This document shows positions 35,776-44,116 of a stretch of DNA of 64,000 nucleotides, one piece after another (position 1 is the first letter of the stretch; every line of letters starts with the position of its first letter). The notes below the pieces were generated by a model. It ran no database searches and had not been told where the DNA came from. It worked only from the letters and a program-made list of their open reading frames with translations. The stretch comes from Pseudomonadota bacterium (GTDB lineage: Bacteria > Pseudomonadota > Alphaproteobacteria > Rhizobiales > Aestuariivirgaceae), in contig JAIUNJ010000001.1 in NCBI GenBank assembly GCA_020161855.1, positions 310,001 to 374,000 on the forward strand, written 5' to 3'. A program made the translations under genes and the position numbers.

Positions 35776-36686
35776 GCAAAGAGAACCGAGGAGAGCTTGC
35801 GGCGGCCCTGCAGGGTGGCCTCATCCTTGGGCCCCCAGGCTTCAAAGAACTGCACCAGCTGCTTGCGTGCCGCTTCGTCATTCCAGGTGCGCTCTGTGCG
35901 GATGATCTGGATCAGCTGGTCAGTCGCTTCTGCCTTCTTACCCGCGCCATTCAGCAGTACTGCGAGTTCGAGGCGCTTCTCGTGATCCTTCGGGTTCTGG
36001 GCGAGTGCTGCCTCAAGGCTGCCGATGCCGCTGGTATCGACCGGGTTGAGCAGGAGGTCGAGGGCAGCCTTGGCGCTCACCACATTGGCATCGGCCTGCT
36101 TGTCGGCGGGAACGGCGGCAAGCGTTGCCTGTGCGGCGTCGAGCTGCTGCAGCTCCATCTCGGCGCGGGCCTTCAGGGCATAGGCTTCGCCCTGCGTGGG
36201 ATCGGCACCCAGCACCTGGCCCGTGATGTCGATCACGGCTTCAAAGTCTTTCTGCTCGAAAGCGGTGCGCGCCATGCCGACAGCATCGGCGATCTGGTCG
36301 GCGAGGTTGCCCATCTTGCCCAGCCGGCCCACGAACTGGCGGATCTGTGATTCCGGAACCGCACCCATGAAGCCGTCGACCGGGCGGCCATCGACAAAAG
36401 CGAAAACCGCCGGGATCGACTGGACGCGCAACTGGCCAGCATAGGCCGGGTTCTCGTCGATATTGATCTTGACGAGGCGCACCTTGCCGTTCTGCTCGCG
36501 CACGACCTTTTCGATGACCGGCCCGAGCTGCTTGCAGGGACCGCACCAGGGCGCCCAGAAGTCGACGATGACCGGCACCTGGCGCGAGCCTTCGACGACA
36601 TCGGCAACGAAGCTCTGGTCGGTGGTGTCCTTCACCACATTGACCTGCTTTGCAGGATTGGCGGAATCGAGGAGCATGGAGTTCAT
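35772..36686 (-). CDS. Thioredoxin-TPR co-chaperone (CnoX/YbbN-like)
   Basis: This 304-residue protein has a thioredoxin domain with WAPWCGPCK (active-site CGPC, about residue 50) and the cis-Pro region RVQSIPAVFAF. The C-terminal half is helical TPR-like (QGEAYALKARAEMELQQ and KDHEKRLELAVLLNGAG). E. coli CnoX protects clients and passes them to chaperones. The ATG at 36686 is preferred because AAGGGA lies nine bases upstream; an ATG at 36716 is also in frame. Its end overlaps the LON-domain gene. E. coli CnoX has SxxC, whereas this one retains CGPC and may be redox active. Confidence 0.9.
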   Translation of the reverse strand: MNSMLLDSANPAKQVNVVKDTTDQSFVADVVEGSRQVPVIVDFWAPWCGPCKQLGPVIEKVVREQNGKVRLVKINIDENPAYAGQLRVQSIPAVFAFVDGRPVDGFMGAVPESQIRQFVGRLGKMGNLADQIADAVGMARTAFEQKDFEAVIDITGQVLGADPTQGEAYALKARAEMELQQLDAAQATLAAVPADKQADANVVSAKAALDLLLNPVDTSGIGSLEAALAQNPKDHEKRLELAVLLNGAGKKAEATDQLIQIIRTERTWNDEAARKQLVQFFEAWGPKDEATLQGRRKLSSVLFA

Positions 36687-36758
36687 CTGGGGCTGTCCCT
36701 TAAATTTGGTCCCCATGTGGGGCTGCGAAGCATTTCTGGCAAGTGATCACGGGCGATC

Positions 36759-37262
36759 TTAGGGCAAGGGTTCGCTGACCGCCACAATCCGCGGGTCATG
36801 GCCGCAGGCCCTGATGAAGGTGAGAAGGTCGGCGGCTGCGATGGTCGTCGTCGCGGTGTTGGCCAGCGGGTGATAGTTGAGCTTCTCCTGATCCATCATG
36901 CGGGCATCGAGAATGACATTTGTCCGCACCGCTGTGTCGTTGATGAGGCCAAAGGGTGTCACCGAACCGGGCTCCACGCCGAGAATCTCCAGCAGCAGGT
37001 CAGGCTTGCCGAAGGTCAGCCGCTTCGAGCCGATCTTGGCGGGTGCCGCCTTCAGGTTGATGACGGAGTCCTCGAGCGCCACGATGAGCCACAGCACACC
37101 CTTTTCATCCTTGCAGAACAGGTTCTTGCAATGGCCGCCGGGAATGTCGTCATGAACCTTCTTGGCTTCCTCGACGGTGAAAACCGGCGGATGCTCCTTG
37201 GTCACGGTCTTGATTGCAAGGCGGTCGAACAGGGCAAAGAGGTCGGAACGGCTGGCGGGCAT
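36759..37262 (-). CDS. Aminoacyl-tRNA editing protein, ProXp-ala / PrdX type
   Basis: This 167-residue protein is a YbaK/EbsC domain: FTVEEAKKVHDDIPGGHCKNLF, LWLIVALEDSVINLK, RLTFGKPDLLLEILG and GSVTPFGLINDT, then YHPLANTATTTI. ProXp-ala (PrdX) deacylates Ala-tRNA-Pro made in error by prolyl-tRNA synthetase, and YbaK acts on Cys-tRNA-Pro. The PGGHCKNLF block is typical of ProXp-ala. It stands alone, 72 bases before the CnoX gene in the direction of transcription. Confidence 0.87.
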   Translation of the reverse strand: MPASRSDLFALFDRLAIKTVTKEHPPVFTVEEAKKVHDDIPGGHCKNLFCKDEKGVLWLIVALEDSVINLKAAPAKIGSKRLTFGKPDLLLEILGVEPGSVTPFGLINDTAVRTNVILDARMMDQEKLNYHPLANTATTTIAAADLLTFIRACGHDPRIVAVSEPLP

Positions 37263-37381
37263 CGGTGTCCTGGGGCAATTTGGGCTGAAACTTCAAAGGG
37301 AAACGTCGCTATTGCATTTGCCCGGCCTTTACGCAATAAGTCGGCCCGCCGCGACATAAGAACCATCGTCGCGGCCGCGAA

Positions 37382-37456
37382 GCGGGCGTAGCTCAGGGGT
37401 AGAGCATAACCTTGCCAAGGTTAGGGTCGGGCGTTCGATTCGCCTCGCCCGCTCCA
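37382..37456 (+). tRNA. tRNA-Gly (anticodon GCC)
   Basis: A complete cloverleaf is present: acceptor GCGGGCG/CGCCCGC, D arm GCTCAGGGGTAGAGC, anticodon stem TAACC/GGTTA with loop TTGCCAA (anticodon GCC at 37414-37416), T arm GGGCG-TTCGATT-CGCCT, discriminator T and encoded CCA (37454-37456). Length is 75 with CCA. Confidence 0.97.
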
Positions 37457-37479
37457 TTCTCTCCAGAATAAGTGTCTCA

Positions 37480-38397
37480 TCAGGCCGCAGGCTTTGCCTG
37501 CGCCAGCCATTGCAGCAGCCTGTTGCCGAGGATCGAGAGCAGCACGGCAACGATGATGATGCCGCCGCCGATGAAAGACGAACGTCCCGGCACTTCTCCG
37601 ACAAAGAGCCACGGCCAGAGCGGGTTGAGCACCGCATCGAGCATGACGATCAGCGCCGAGGTCACGGCGGGCACCGAACGTGCACCCTTGATGAAAAAGA
37701 CCAGAGGGATCGAGAGCTGCAGCGGCCCCATCAGAGCGAGAATGCCGATCTCGCGCCAGCCCACATCGAAGCCACCCATGGCATGCCCCGCGGTGAAGCC
37801 CATGAATCCGGCGATCAGGAAGGTGGCGAAGCCGCCCACGCAGATGGCAGGCGTCATGTCGACATGGCGGTAGCGGCGCAATGACAGGGTCTGGCCTGCA
37901 AAGGTGATGGGCACCAGCACGCTGCAGATGATGCCGATGGCATTGCCGGCCTCGAGCCCGTCCCAGGCAATGATGCCGACGCCGACCATGGCGAGCGCCG
38001 CTGCCATCCAGGCGGCGAGGCCCGGGCGCTCGCCGGTCACCCAGGGGCTGAGAAGGCCGGTGAAGATGGGCGACGAGGCGCCGATGACCGAGATTGTCGC
38101 CGTGCTCACCAGCGTGAGCGAGGTGACATAGAGCGTCGAGCCTGCGGCGAAAAAGCCGGCCGAGGCGAAGAGGGCGATGAGCGGCACGGCCTTGAAGCGG
38201 GCCCAGGTATCGCGACCATATATGACAAGAAGATAGAGGAGCAGCGCCACGGCCATGAAGAAGCCCCGCCAGCAGTTGAGCTGCCAGCCATCGAGCCCCG
38301 GCATGAGGCGCACGAAAATGCCCGAGAGGCTCCAGCCGAGTTCGGCCAGAAGCACGAAGACCACGCCGGTGGCGTAGCTCTGCGAAGTTGCTGTCAT
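37480..38397 (-). CDS. EamA-family DMT transporter (1)
   Basis: This 305-residue protein is a ten-helix drug/metabolite transporter with two EamA repeats (the first from FVLLAELGWSLSGIFVRLMPG, the second from GIICSVLVPITFAGQTLSLRRY). Substrates range over amino acids, nucleotides and drugs, so no substrate can be assigned. It ends near tRNA-Gly and is 60 bases from the FAD/GcvT gene on the same strand; a shared transcript is possible but unproven. Confidence 0.86.
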   Translation of the reverse strand: MTATSQSYATGVVFVLLAELGWSLSGIFVRLMPGLDGWQLNCWRGFFMAVALLLYLLVIYGRDTWARFKAVPLIALFASAGFFAAGSTLYVTSLTLVSTATISVIGASSPIFTGLLSPWVTGERPGLAAWMAAALAMVGVGIIAWDGLEAGNAIGIICSVLVPITFAGQTLSLRRYRHVDMTPAICVGGFATFLIAGFMGFTAGHAMGGFDVGWREIGILALMGPLQLSIPLVFFIKGARSVPAVTSALIVMLDAVLNPLWPWLFVGEVPGRSSFIGGGIIIVAVLLSILGNRLLQWLAQAKPAA

Positions 38398-38455
38398 GAT
38401 GATTCGGCGGTGTCCCGCATCACCATAACAGCTTTGTCACAGCGGCACCCTCGCT

Positions 38456-40972
38456 TCAGGCGCGAAGCTTCAGGTTGTCGGAATCATAGGGGCTTTCGGC
38501 AATCACCGTGGTCCTGAACATCTTGCCGAGGATCTTGATTTCCAGCTCGGTGCCCAGTGCCGCCTGATCCGGCTTCACCATGGCCAGCGCCAGCGACTTG
38601 TTCACGCGGAAGCCGAAGCCGCCGTTGGTGGCACGGCCGATGAGCTGTCCCTTAGCATAGACGGGTTCGGAACCACGGGCGTCGGAATCGCCATCGCTCA
38701 CACCGTGGACTTCCATGGTCACGAAGTTCCAGTTGAGACCGGCCTCGCGGCCCTTCACCAGCGCATCGCGGCCGATGAACTGGCCCTTGTTGGGGTGGAC
38801 GAAGCGGTCGAGGCCTGATTCATAGGCCGAGTACTCGATCGACAGTTCGCGCGGCACGAGGCGGTAGCTCTTCTCGATCGAGAGTGACGACATGGCCTTG
38901 ATGCCATAGGGCCTGATGCCGAATTCCCTGCCCGCTTCCATGAGCAGGTCGAAGAGCGCCACCTGCTGTTCGATGGGATGATGGAACTCGAAGCCGAGTT
39001 CGCCCACGAAGTTCACGCGCAGGCAATGGGTGGAAACCGGGCCGACGCTGATCTGCTTGCCGGAAAGCCAGGGGAAGGCTTCGTTGGAAAGGTCGGTGCT
39101 GGTCAGCTTCTGCAGCAGCTTGCGGGCATTGGGGCCTGCGACCACCAGCACACCGAGGCGCGTGGTAATGGGTGCAAGCTTCACCGAACCGTCGGCGGGC
39201 AGGAGCTTGTGCAGGTAGTCGTGGTCATGGCGCTCATAGGCGCCGGCCGAGACGAGATAGAAGCGGCCCGGCTGCCATTCATAGACGGTGAACTCGGCGC
39301 GCACGCCGCCCTTCGGGGCCAGCAGGTGGCACAGGGCGATGCGGCCCTGCTTCTTCGGGATCTTGTTGGCGAGGATCGATTCCAGCCAGTCGCGGGCGCC
39401 GGGGCCGGTCACTTCCATCTTGGCGAAGGCCGACATGTCCTGGAGGCCGACCGAGTCCATGACGGCGCGGCACTCTTCGCCGACGAAGCGGAAATAGTTG
39501 GAGCGGCGGAAGGACCACTTTTCCTTGATCTTGCCATCGCTGTCGGCGAGCGCATGGTTGTGGTTGGTGAGCACGTCCGGGGAATTGAGTTCTTCCTTGC
39601 TCAGGCCGTAGCCTTTCGGCGCGAACCAGCCCGGGCGTTCCCAGCCATAGACCGAGCCGAAGACAGCGCCGAGATCCTTCATGCGGCCATAGCAGGGCGT
39701 GGTCTTGAGCGGGCGGGCGGCTACGCGCTCCTCATCCGGATAGTGCGGCGTGAAGACGTTGGCATAGGCTTCCTCGTTCTTGATCTTGAGGTAGCCCTTG
39801 CTGGCATAGGGGCCGAAGCGGCGCGGATCGACGCCCATCATGTCGATCGTCGGCTCGCCATCGACAATCCATTCGGCCAGCTGCCAGCCGGCGCCGCCGG
39901 CGGCGGTCACGCCGAAGGAGTGGCCCTCGTTGAGCCAGAAATTCTTGAGGCCCCAGGCCGGGCCGATGATCGGCGAGCCGTCGGGCGTATAGGCGATGGC
40001 GCCGTTGTAGACCTTCTTGATGCCCACTTCGCCGAAGGCCGGCACGCGGGTGATGGCGGTCTCGATATGCGGCGCCAGCCGGTCGAGGTCTTCCTGGAAA
40101 AGCTCGTATTCGCTCTCGTCGGACGGCCCGTCCATGTAGCAGCAGGGGGCGCCCTTCTCATAGGGACCGAGCAGCAGGCCGCCGTTCTCCTCGCGCATGT
40201 ACCAGGAGGAATCGGCTTCGCGCAGCACGCCCATCTCGGGCAGGCCCTTGGCCTGGCGTTCCTTGATCAGCGGATGGGGTTCGGTGACGATATATTGATG
40301 CTCGACCGGAATGACGGGGACATCGAGGCCCACCATGGCGCCGGTCTTGCGGGCAAAGTTGCCGGAGCAGGAAATCACATGTTCGGCGGTGATCGTGCCC
40401 TTGTCGGTGGTCACCACCCACTTGCCGTCGGCGTTCTGGCTGATCGCCGTCACCGTGGTGTTGCGATAGATCTCGGCGCCGCGCGAACGGGCGCCCTTGG
40501 CCAGGGCCTGGGTCAGGTCGGCGGGCTGGATATAGCCGTCATCGGGGTGCTGGATGGCGCCGAGCAGGCCTTCGGTCTCGCACAGCGGCCAGATTTCCTT
40601 GACCTGTTCCGGTGTCAGCAGGTTGACCTTGACGCCGATGGTCTCTGCCACGCCAGCATAATACATGAACTCGTCCCAGCGGTCCTTGGTGCGGGCGAGG
40701 CGGATATTGGAGACCTTGCGGAAGCCCACATGCTGCCCCGTCTCTTTCTCCAACTCCTGGTAGAAGCGCACGGAATATTTGTGAATCTGGCCGACCGAGT
40801 AAGACAGATTGAAAAGCGGCAGGAGGCCTGCGGCATGCCAGGTGGAGCCCGAGGTCAGTTCCTTGCGCTCGATCAGCACCACATCGCTCCAGCCCTTCTT
40901 GGCCAGATGATAGAGGGTCGAAACACCGACCACGCCACCGCCGATCACCACCGCGCGTGCTTCTGTCTTCAT
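38456..40972 (-). CDS. FAD-dependent dehydrogenase fused to GcvT-type domain (dimethylglycine/sarcosine dehydrogenase-like)
   Basis: This 838-residue enzyme has an N-terminal DAO domain with VVIGGGVVGVSTLYHLAKKG, WHAAGLLP (covalent-flavin His region) and GGAGWQLAEW, then an FAO-type middle, and a C-terminal aminomethyltransferase half (VGLQDMSAFAKMEVTGPGA, GELGFEFHHP, NGGFGFRVNKSLALAMV). The two halves oxidise N-methyl groups and pass formaldehyde to tetrahydrofolate. Relatives act on dimethylglycine, sarcosine or dimethylsulfoniopropionate; the substrate is unsettled. ATG at 40972 has AGGA six bases upstream. Confidence 0.92.
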   Translation of the reverse strand: MKTEARAVVIGGGVVGVSTLYHLAKKGWSDVVLIERKELTSGSTWHAAGLLPLFNLSYSVGQIHKYSVRFYQELEKETGQHVGFRKVSNIRLARTKDRWDEFMYYAGVAETIGVKVNLLTPEQVKEIWPLCETEGLLGAIQHPDDGYIQPADLTQALAKGARSRGAEIYRNTTVTAISQNADGKWVVTTDKGTITAEHVISCSGNFARKTGAMVGLDVPVIPVEHQYIVTEPHPLIKERQAKGLPEMGVLREADSSWYMREENGGLLLGPYEKGAPCCYMDGPSDESEYELFQEDLDRLAPHIETAITRVPAFGEVGIKKVYNGAIAYTPDGSPIIGPAWGLKNFWLNEGHSFGVTAAGGAGWQLAEWIVDGEPTIDMMGVDPRRFGPYASKGYLKIKNEEAYANVFTPHYPDEERVAARPLKTTPCYGRMKDLGAVFGSVYGWERPGWFAPKGYGLSKEELNSPDVLTNHNHALADSDGKIKEKWSFRRSNYFRFVGEECRAVMDSVGLQDMSAFAKMEVTGPGARDWLESILANKIPKKQGRIALCHLLAPKGGVRAEFTVYEWQPGRFYLVSAGAYERHDHDYLHKLLPADGSVKLAPITTRLGVLVVAGPNARKLLQKLTSTDLSNEAFPWLSGKQISVGPVSTHCLRVNFVGELGFEFHHPIEQQVALFDLLMEAGREFGIRPYGIKAMSSLSIEKSYRLVPRELSIEYSAYESGLDRFVHPNKGQFIGRDALVKGREAGLNWNFVTMEVHGVSDGDSDARGSEPVYAKGQLIGRATNGGFGFRVNKSLALAMVKPDQAALGTELEIKILGKMFRTTVIAESPYDSDNLKLRA

Positions 40973-41144
40973 GTTTATCCTGCCTGAAACCTGTTCTTTG
41001 ACCTGTCTCACCAGCATAGTGAGCACAATTCAACACCTGTCATGGCGGAACGACGGGGCCAATCCTGAATCCGACACGAGGGCACAAAAGCGACGTCACG
41101 GCCGGATCGGGACTATCCGTTGGAGTGCCAGAGCGCCGCCGTCT

Positions 41145-41651
41145 TCATAGACCCGCATGGGCGATGATGAACTGCGCCAACGCGGCCACGTCATCCCGGT
41201 CGAAAATCGGCACCGCCGCAGCGGGCACCGGACCGGTGGCCGCGATGGCAACGACGGTCGGGTCATCGCCCGCCAGCGCCGGATGGTCGAGCGCCAGGTT
41301 GCGCACCTCGATCTTGTCGTGGCTGTCGCGCTTGTAGCCTTCAACGATCACCAGATCGCAGGGCTGGAGGCGGTTCACCACCTCGGCGAGGGATGGTGCT
41401 GCTGTGCCGCGCAGTTCGTGGATGATGGCGGTGCGGTCACGCGAGATCACCGCCACTTCGCTTGCGCCCGCCACGCGATGTCGGAAAGAGTCACGGCCCT
41501 CGTGGTCGATGTCGAAGGAATGATGGGCGTGCTTGATGGTGGAAACGCGGTAGCCTGCGGCAGAGAGATGGCGCACCAGTTTCTCTACGAGCGTGGTCTT
41601 GCCGGAATTCTTGAATCCGGCCACACCGATGACTTTCTGATTGAGTTGCAG
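41145..41651 (-). CDS. mobB: Molybdopterin-guanine dinucleotide biosynthesis protein MobB
   Basis: The product is a small P-loop protein: VIGVAGFKNSGKTTLVEKLV, then STIKHAHHSFDIDHEGRDS with DHEG, LVIVEGYKRDSHDKIEV and the end RDDVAALAQFI. MobB assists MobA in attaching GMP to molybdopterin. The start is unclear. Homologues need K-V-I-G before VAGFK, but no ATG, GTG or TTG lies upstream in frame; GGGAGGA is four bases before a CTG at 41651, which I use. GTG at 41624 would cut into the first beta strand. mobA lies nearby at 42658. Confidence 0.86.
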   Translation of the reverse strand: MQLNQKVIGVAGFKNSGKTTLVEKLVRHLSAAGYRVSTIKHAHHSFDIDHEGRDSFRHRVAGASEVAVISRDRTAIIHELRGTAAPSLAEVVNRLQPCDLVIVEGYKRDSHDKIEVRNLALDHPALAGDDPTVVAIAATGPVPAAAVPIFDRDDVAALAQFIIAHAGL

Positions 41652-41760
41652 GCGTTCCTCCCGGTTTCAGCCATGACACTTCCTGATCCATCTATCACAA
41701 ACAAGCAATTGTCCGCCCGCCAACTTCTGCCATAGGCGGCAGCCGGGTGGAGACAGGCAC

Positions 41761-42657
41761 GTGCCGCAGACACAGACTCTCAGATATCCTGCCGTGCAGC
41801 TGGCCGTGGCGCTCAGTATCAGTGCTTCCGTGGGTGCTTTTGCCCATGAGGCGGGCCTCGATCCATTCTCCACCGTCTTCTACCGTTGCTTCTTCGGTGC
41901 GGCCTTTCTGGTGCTGTGGTGCCTTGCCTTCGGTTATCTGCGGCGCCGCACATTGCAGTGGCGCAACATCCTCTGGGCCATGCTGGCGGGTGTCTTTCTG
42001 GCGCTGTGCTGGGTCTGCCTTTTCAGTTCCTTCCGTCTCACCTCCATTGCCACGGCGACCCTGGTCTTCCAGAGCTATCCCTTTATCCTCGTGCTCGGCG
42101 GCGTCATCGTCTGGCGTGATTCCCTCAGTGCCAGCCAGTTCATCTGGATGGTCATTGCCTTTGCGGGCGTTGCACTGGCGAGTGGCGCGCTCGGTGCCCC
42201 GCTCACGCACGGCAGCAACTGGGCCCTGGGTATCCTTCTCACTTTACTCTCGGCAGTGGCCTATGTGGTGACGACCATGATCACCCGCGCCATCCGCGAT
42301 CAGCGCCCGGAGGTGACCATGATGATGCAGGCCGTGACGGGCGCCATTCTTCTGAGCGCATTTGCCGATTTTCATCAGGACGTCAGCTTGCGCTCCTGGG
42401 GATGGCTCGTCGGCATGGGCGTCATTCACACCGGCCTTGTCATGGTCGCGATGTATGCAACCTTTCCCCATCTCCCGACGCGCAGCATTGCTATCCTGAA
42501 TTTCGTCTACCCGGCGGTGGTCATCCTGATCGACTGGCTGATCTATGACCATCTGCTGGCGCCCGTGCAGTTCCTCGGGCTTGCCCTTATCTGCCTGGCG
42601 ACACTGGGCATGAACCTCAAATGGAAGCTTGGCCCGGCAACGCCGCAGCAGGGCTGA
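41761..42657 (+). CDS. EamA-family DMT transporter (2)
   Basis: This 298-residue protein has about ten hydrophobic helices in two EamA repeats. The first includes LAVALSISASVGAFAHEAG and WVCLFSSFRLTSIATATLVFQ; the second starts NWALGILLTLLSAVAYVVTTM and ends with NFVYPAVVILIDWLIYD. No substrate can be assigned. The start is GTG at 41761, the only reasonable one before the first helix. It is divergent from mobB and converges directly on mobA (its stop is at 42657 and mobA ends at 42658). Confidence 0.85.
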   Translation: MPQTQTLRYPAVQLAVALSISASVGAFAHEAGLDPFSTVFYRCFFGAAFLVLWCLAFGYLRRRTLQWRNILWAMLAGVFLALCWVCLFSSFRLTSIATATLVFQSYPFILVLGGVIVWRDSLSASQFIWMVIAFAGVALASGALGAPLTHGSNWALGILLTLLSAVAYVVTTMITRAIRDQRPEVTMMMQAVTGAILLSAFADFHQDVSLRSWGWLVGMGVIHTGLVMVAMYATFPHLPTRSIAILNFVYPAVVILIDWLIYDHLLAPVQFLGLALICLATLGMNLKWKLGPATPQQG

Positions 42658-43251
42658 TCATTGCAGAAGAAACTGCGCCGCCGTTGTGAGATCATCCGGC
42701 GTGTTGATGTTGAAGAACGGATCGAAGGGCTGAGACGGCCATTCTACGCTGGCGGCCTGCGCCAGCCTGGCGAAATCCTGCACGCGTTTCAGGCCGTGCT
42801 GTGTCAGCTGCTCGTCGAGCAACTCATAGCATAAGGCGGGCCACAGGCCCGTCAGGTGATGGCGCTGGCCGCCGCTCATGGCGATTGCCGCAGTATCATT
42901 CTGGCCGCGCGCCTCTTGCAGCCGCCGGACAAGATCGGTGGGCAGAAACGGCCCGTCAGATGGCACCGTCACCACAGCGTCATGGCCCTTGTCGCGGGCA
43001 TAGCGCAGCACGGCATGAAGGCCCGCCAATGGCGTGGCAATGTCAGGCAGGAGATCCGGAATGACCGGGCAGCCATAGCCGGCAAAACGGAAGCGTGGGC
43101 CATTGGCATTGATGATCACCGCATCCACCTGCGGCGAAAGCCGTGCCATCACATGGGCCAAGAGTGGCTTCCCGTCGAGCAGCACGCCTGCCTTCTCGCG
43201 CCCCATGCGCGCCGAGCGGCCGCCCGCGATGATGGCGCCCAGTATCGTCAT
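42658..43251 (-). CDS. mobA: Molybdenum cofactor guanylyltransferase MobA
   Basis: This 197-residue enzyme transfers GMP from GTP to Mo-molybdopterin to make the guanine dinucleotide cofactor used by DMSO-reductase-type enzymes. Marks are AIIAGGRSARMGREKAGVLLDGKPLL at the start (GG loop and Lys), VIPDLLPDIATPLAGLHAVL, VTVPSDGPFLPTDLV (metal Asp) and FFNINTPDDL near the end. The gene overlaps the MOSC gene stop by four bases, so the two are translationally coupled. Confidence 0.94.
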   Translation of the reverse strand: MTILGAIIAGGRSARMGREKAGVLLDGKPLLAHVMARLSPQVDAVIINANGPRFRFAGYGCPVIPDLLPDIATPLAGLHAVLRYARDKGHDAVVTVPSDGPFLPTDLVRRLQEARGQNDTAAIAMSGGQRHHLTGLWPALCYELLDEQLTQHGLKRVQDFARLAQAASVEWPSQPFDPFFNINTPDDLTTAAQFLLQ

Positions 43252-43841
43252 GCCACCTGCGGGGCATGCGGGTAGGGCCGGTTCGGCGGCAGCCAGACCG
43301 TGAAGTTGTCACCGGCGCTGACCTCGCCCTCGCGCTCGACCCAGGCAGTCACGCCGCGCCTGTGCATGGCCGTCTTCACCACCTTGAACTGCGCTTCGGG
43401 ATGATGGCGGCCCACCACTTCGGCAATCTGGCTGCAGGGCAGGTTTTCCATGTCGACCACGAGGCAGGCGCCCGAGGGAAACTGCAGGCGCGTCGAGGGC
43501 AGCAGCAGCGTGAAATCCGGAATGCCGGAAACCACCATGTTGGCACCGAACCAGGAGGGATCGATCTTCGGGATGTCCAGCGCCCTTGCCGTTTCTTCCA
43601 GTTCCTCGGTGGAGAGCAGCGTCACCTGCCGCACATTGCGGATCTCGGTGTTGCGTTTGTAGAGTTGCAGGGTGCGGCTGTCTGAGGCGCGGGTGAGCCC
43701 GGCATGGCAATCTCCCGCGGGGCCATCGAAACGCAGCTGCACGCGCCCGGTCTCGGCCTTCTCGAAGCCGGTCTCGCGCGAAGACCGCTCCAGCAGCATC
43801 TCGACCTTGCCCGGCGTCTTGAGCTTCGTCAGCAACGGCAT
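43248..43841 (-). CDS. MOSC-domain sulfurase-like protein
   Basis: This 197-residue protein resembles MOSC domains, found at the C-terminus of molybdenum cofactor sulfurases and in YiiM/YuaD types. Visible are LRFDGPAGDCHAGLTRASD, NTEIRNVRQVTLLS, IDPSWFGANMVVSGIPDFT and the end DNFTVWLPPNRPYPH. The Cys in GDCHAG and a later PCSQ could handle sulfur. The ATG at 43841 fits the family. Coupling to mobA and closeness to tusA-like and mobB genes agree with a role in cofactor sulfuration, although partner enzymes are not in the window. Confidence 0.87.
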   Translation of the reverse strand: MPLLTKLKTPGKVEMLLERSSRETGFEKAETGRVQLRFDGPAGDCHAGLTRASDSRTLQLYKRNTEIRNVRQVTLLSTEELEETARALDIPKIDPSWFGANMVVSGIPDFTLLLPSTRLQFPSGACLVVDMENLPCSQIAEVVGRHHPEAQFKVVKTAMHRRGVTAWVEREGEVSAGDNFTVWLPPNRPYPHAPQVA

Positions 43842-43879
43842 GTGGCATCTCCCTTCGCCTGCCACTATACAACGCCGCC

Positions 43880-44116
43880 ATGAGCGACAACCACCCGGAA
43901 AGCGTGCTGGATGTGACGGGGCTTCTCTGCCCCCTGCCGGTGCTCAAGGCGCGCAAGCGGCTTGAGGCCATGGACTCCGGTTCCGTGCTCAAAGTGGTCG
44001 CAAGCGACCCCATGTCGGCGATCGACATGCCGCATTTTTGCAGCGAACAGGGCCATCTGCTGCTTTCGCAGGAGCAGGTGGCAGAAACCTATCAATTCAG
44101 GATCAGACGCAAATGA
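43880..44116 (+). CDS. tusA: TusA-family sulfur carrier protein
   Basis: This 78-residue protein has the TusA core LDVTGLLCPLPVLKARKRLEAM with the CPxP motif (Cys near residue 17) that carries persulfide sulfur, then SDPMSAIDMPHFC. TusA relays sulfur for tRNA thiolation and molybdenum cofactor. It is divergent from the MOSC/mobA genes. Its stop overlaps the ATG of the DDAH-like gene (ATGA). Whether it serves tRNA or cofactor is undecided; the neighbours favour cofactor. Confidence 0.9.
   Translation: MSDNHPESVLDVTGLLCPLPVLKARKRLEAMDSGSVLKVVASDPMSAIDMPHFCSEQGHLLLSQEQVAETYQFRIRRK

Noticed and set aside
38978-40987. A 669-residue open frame on plus, antisense to the FAD/GcvT dehydrogenase gene
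   Set aside because: The opposite strand has clear FAD and GcvT motifs. Long antisense frames are expected in GC-rich genes, and this one is His/Gly/Ala/Asp-rich with no motif and no ribosome site.
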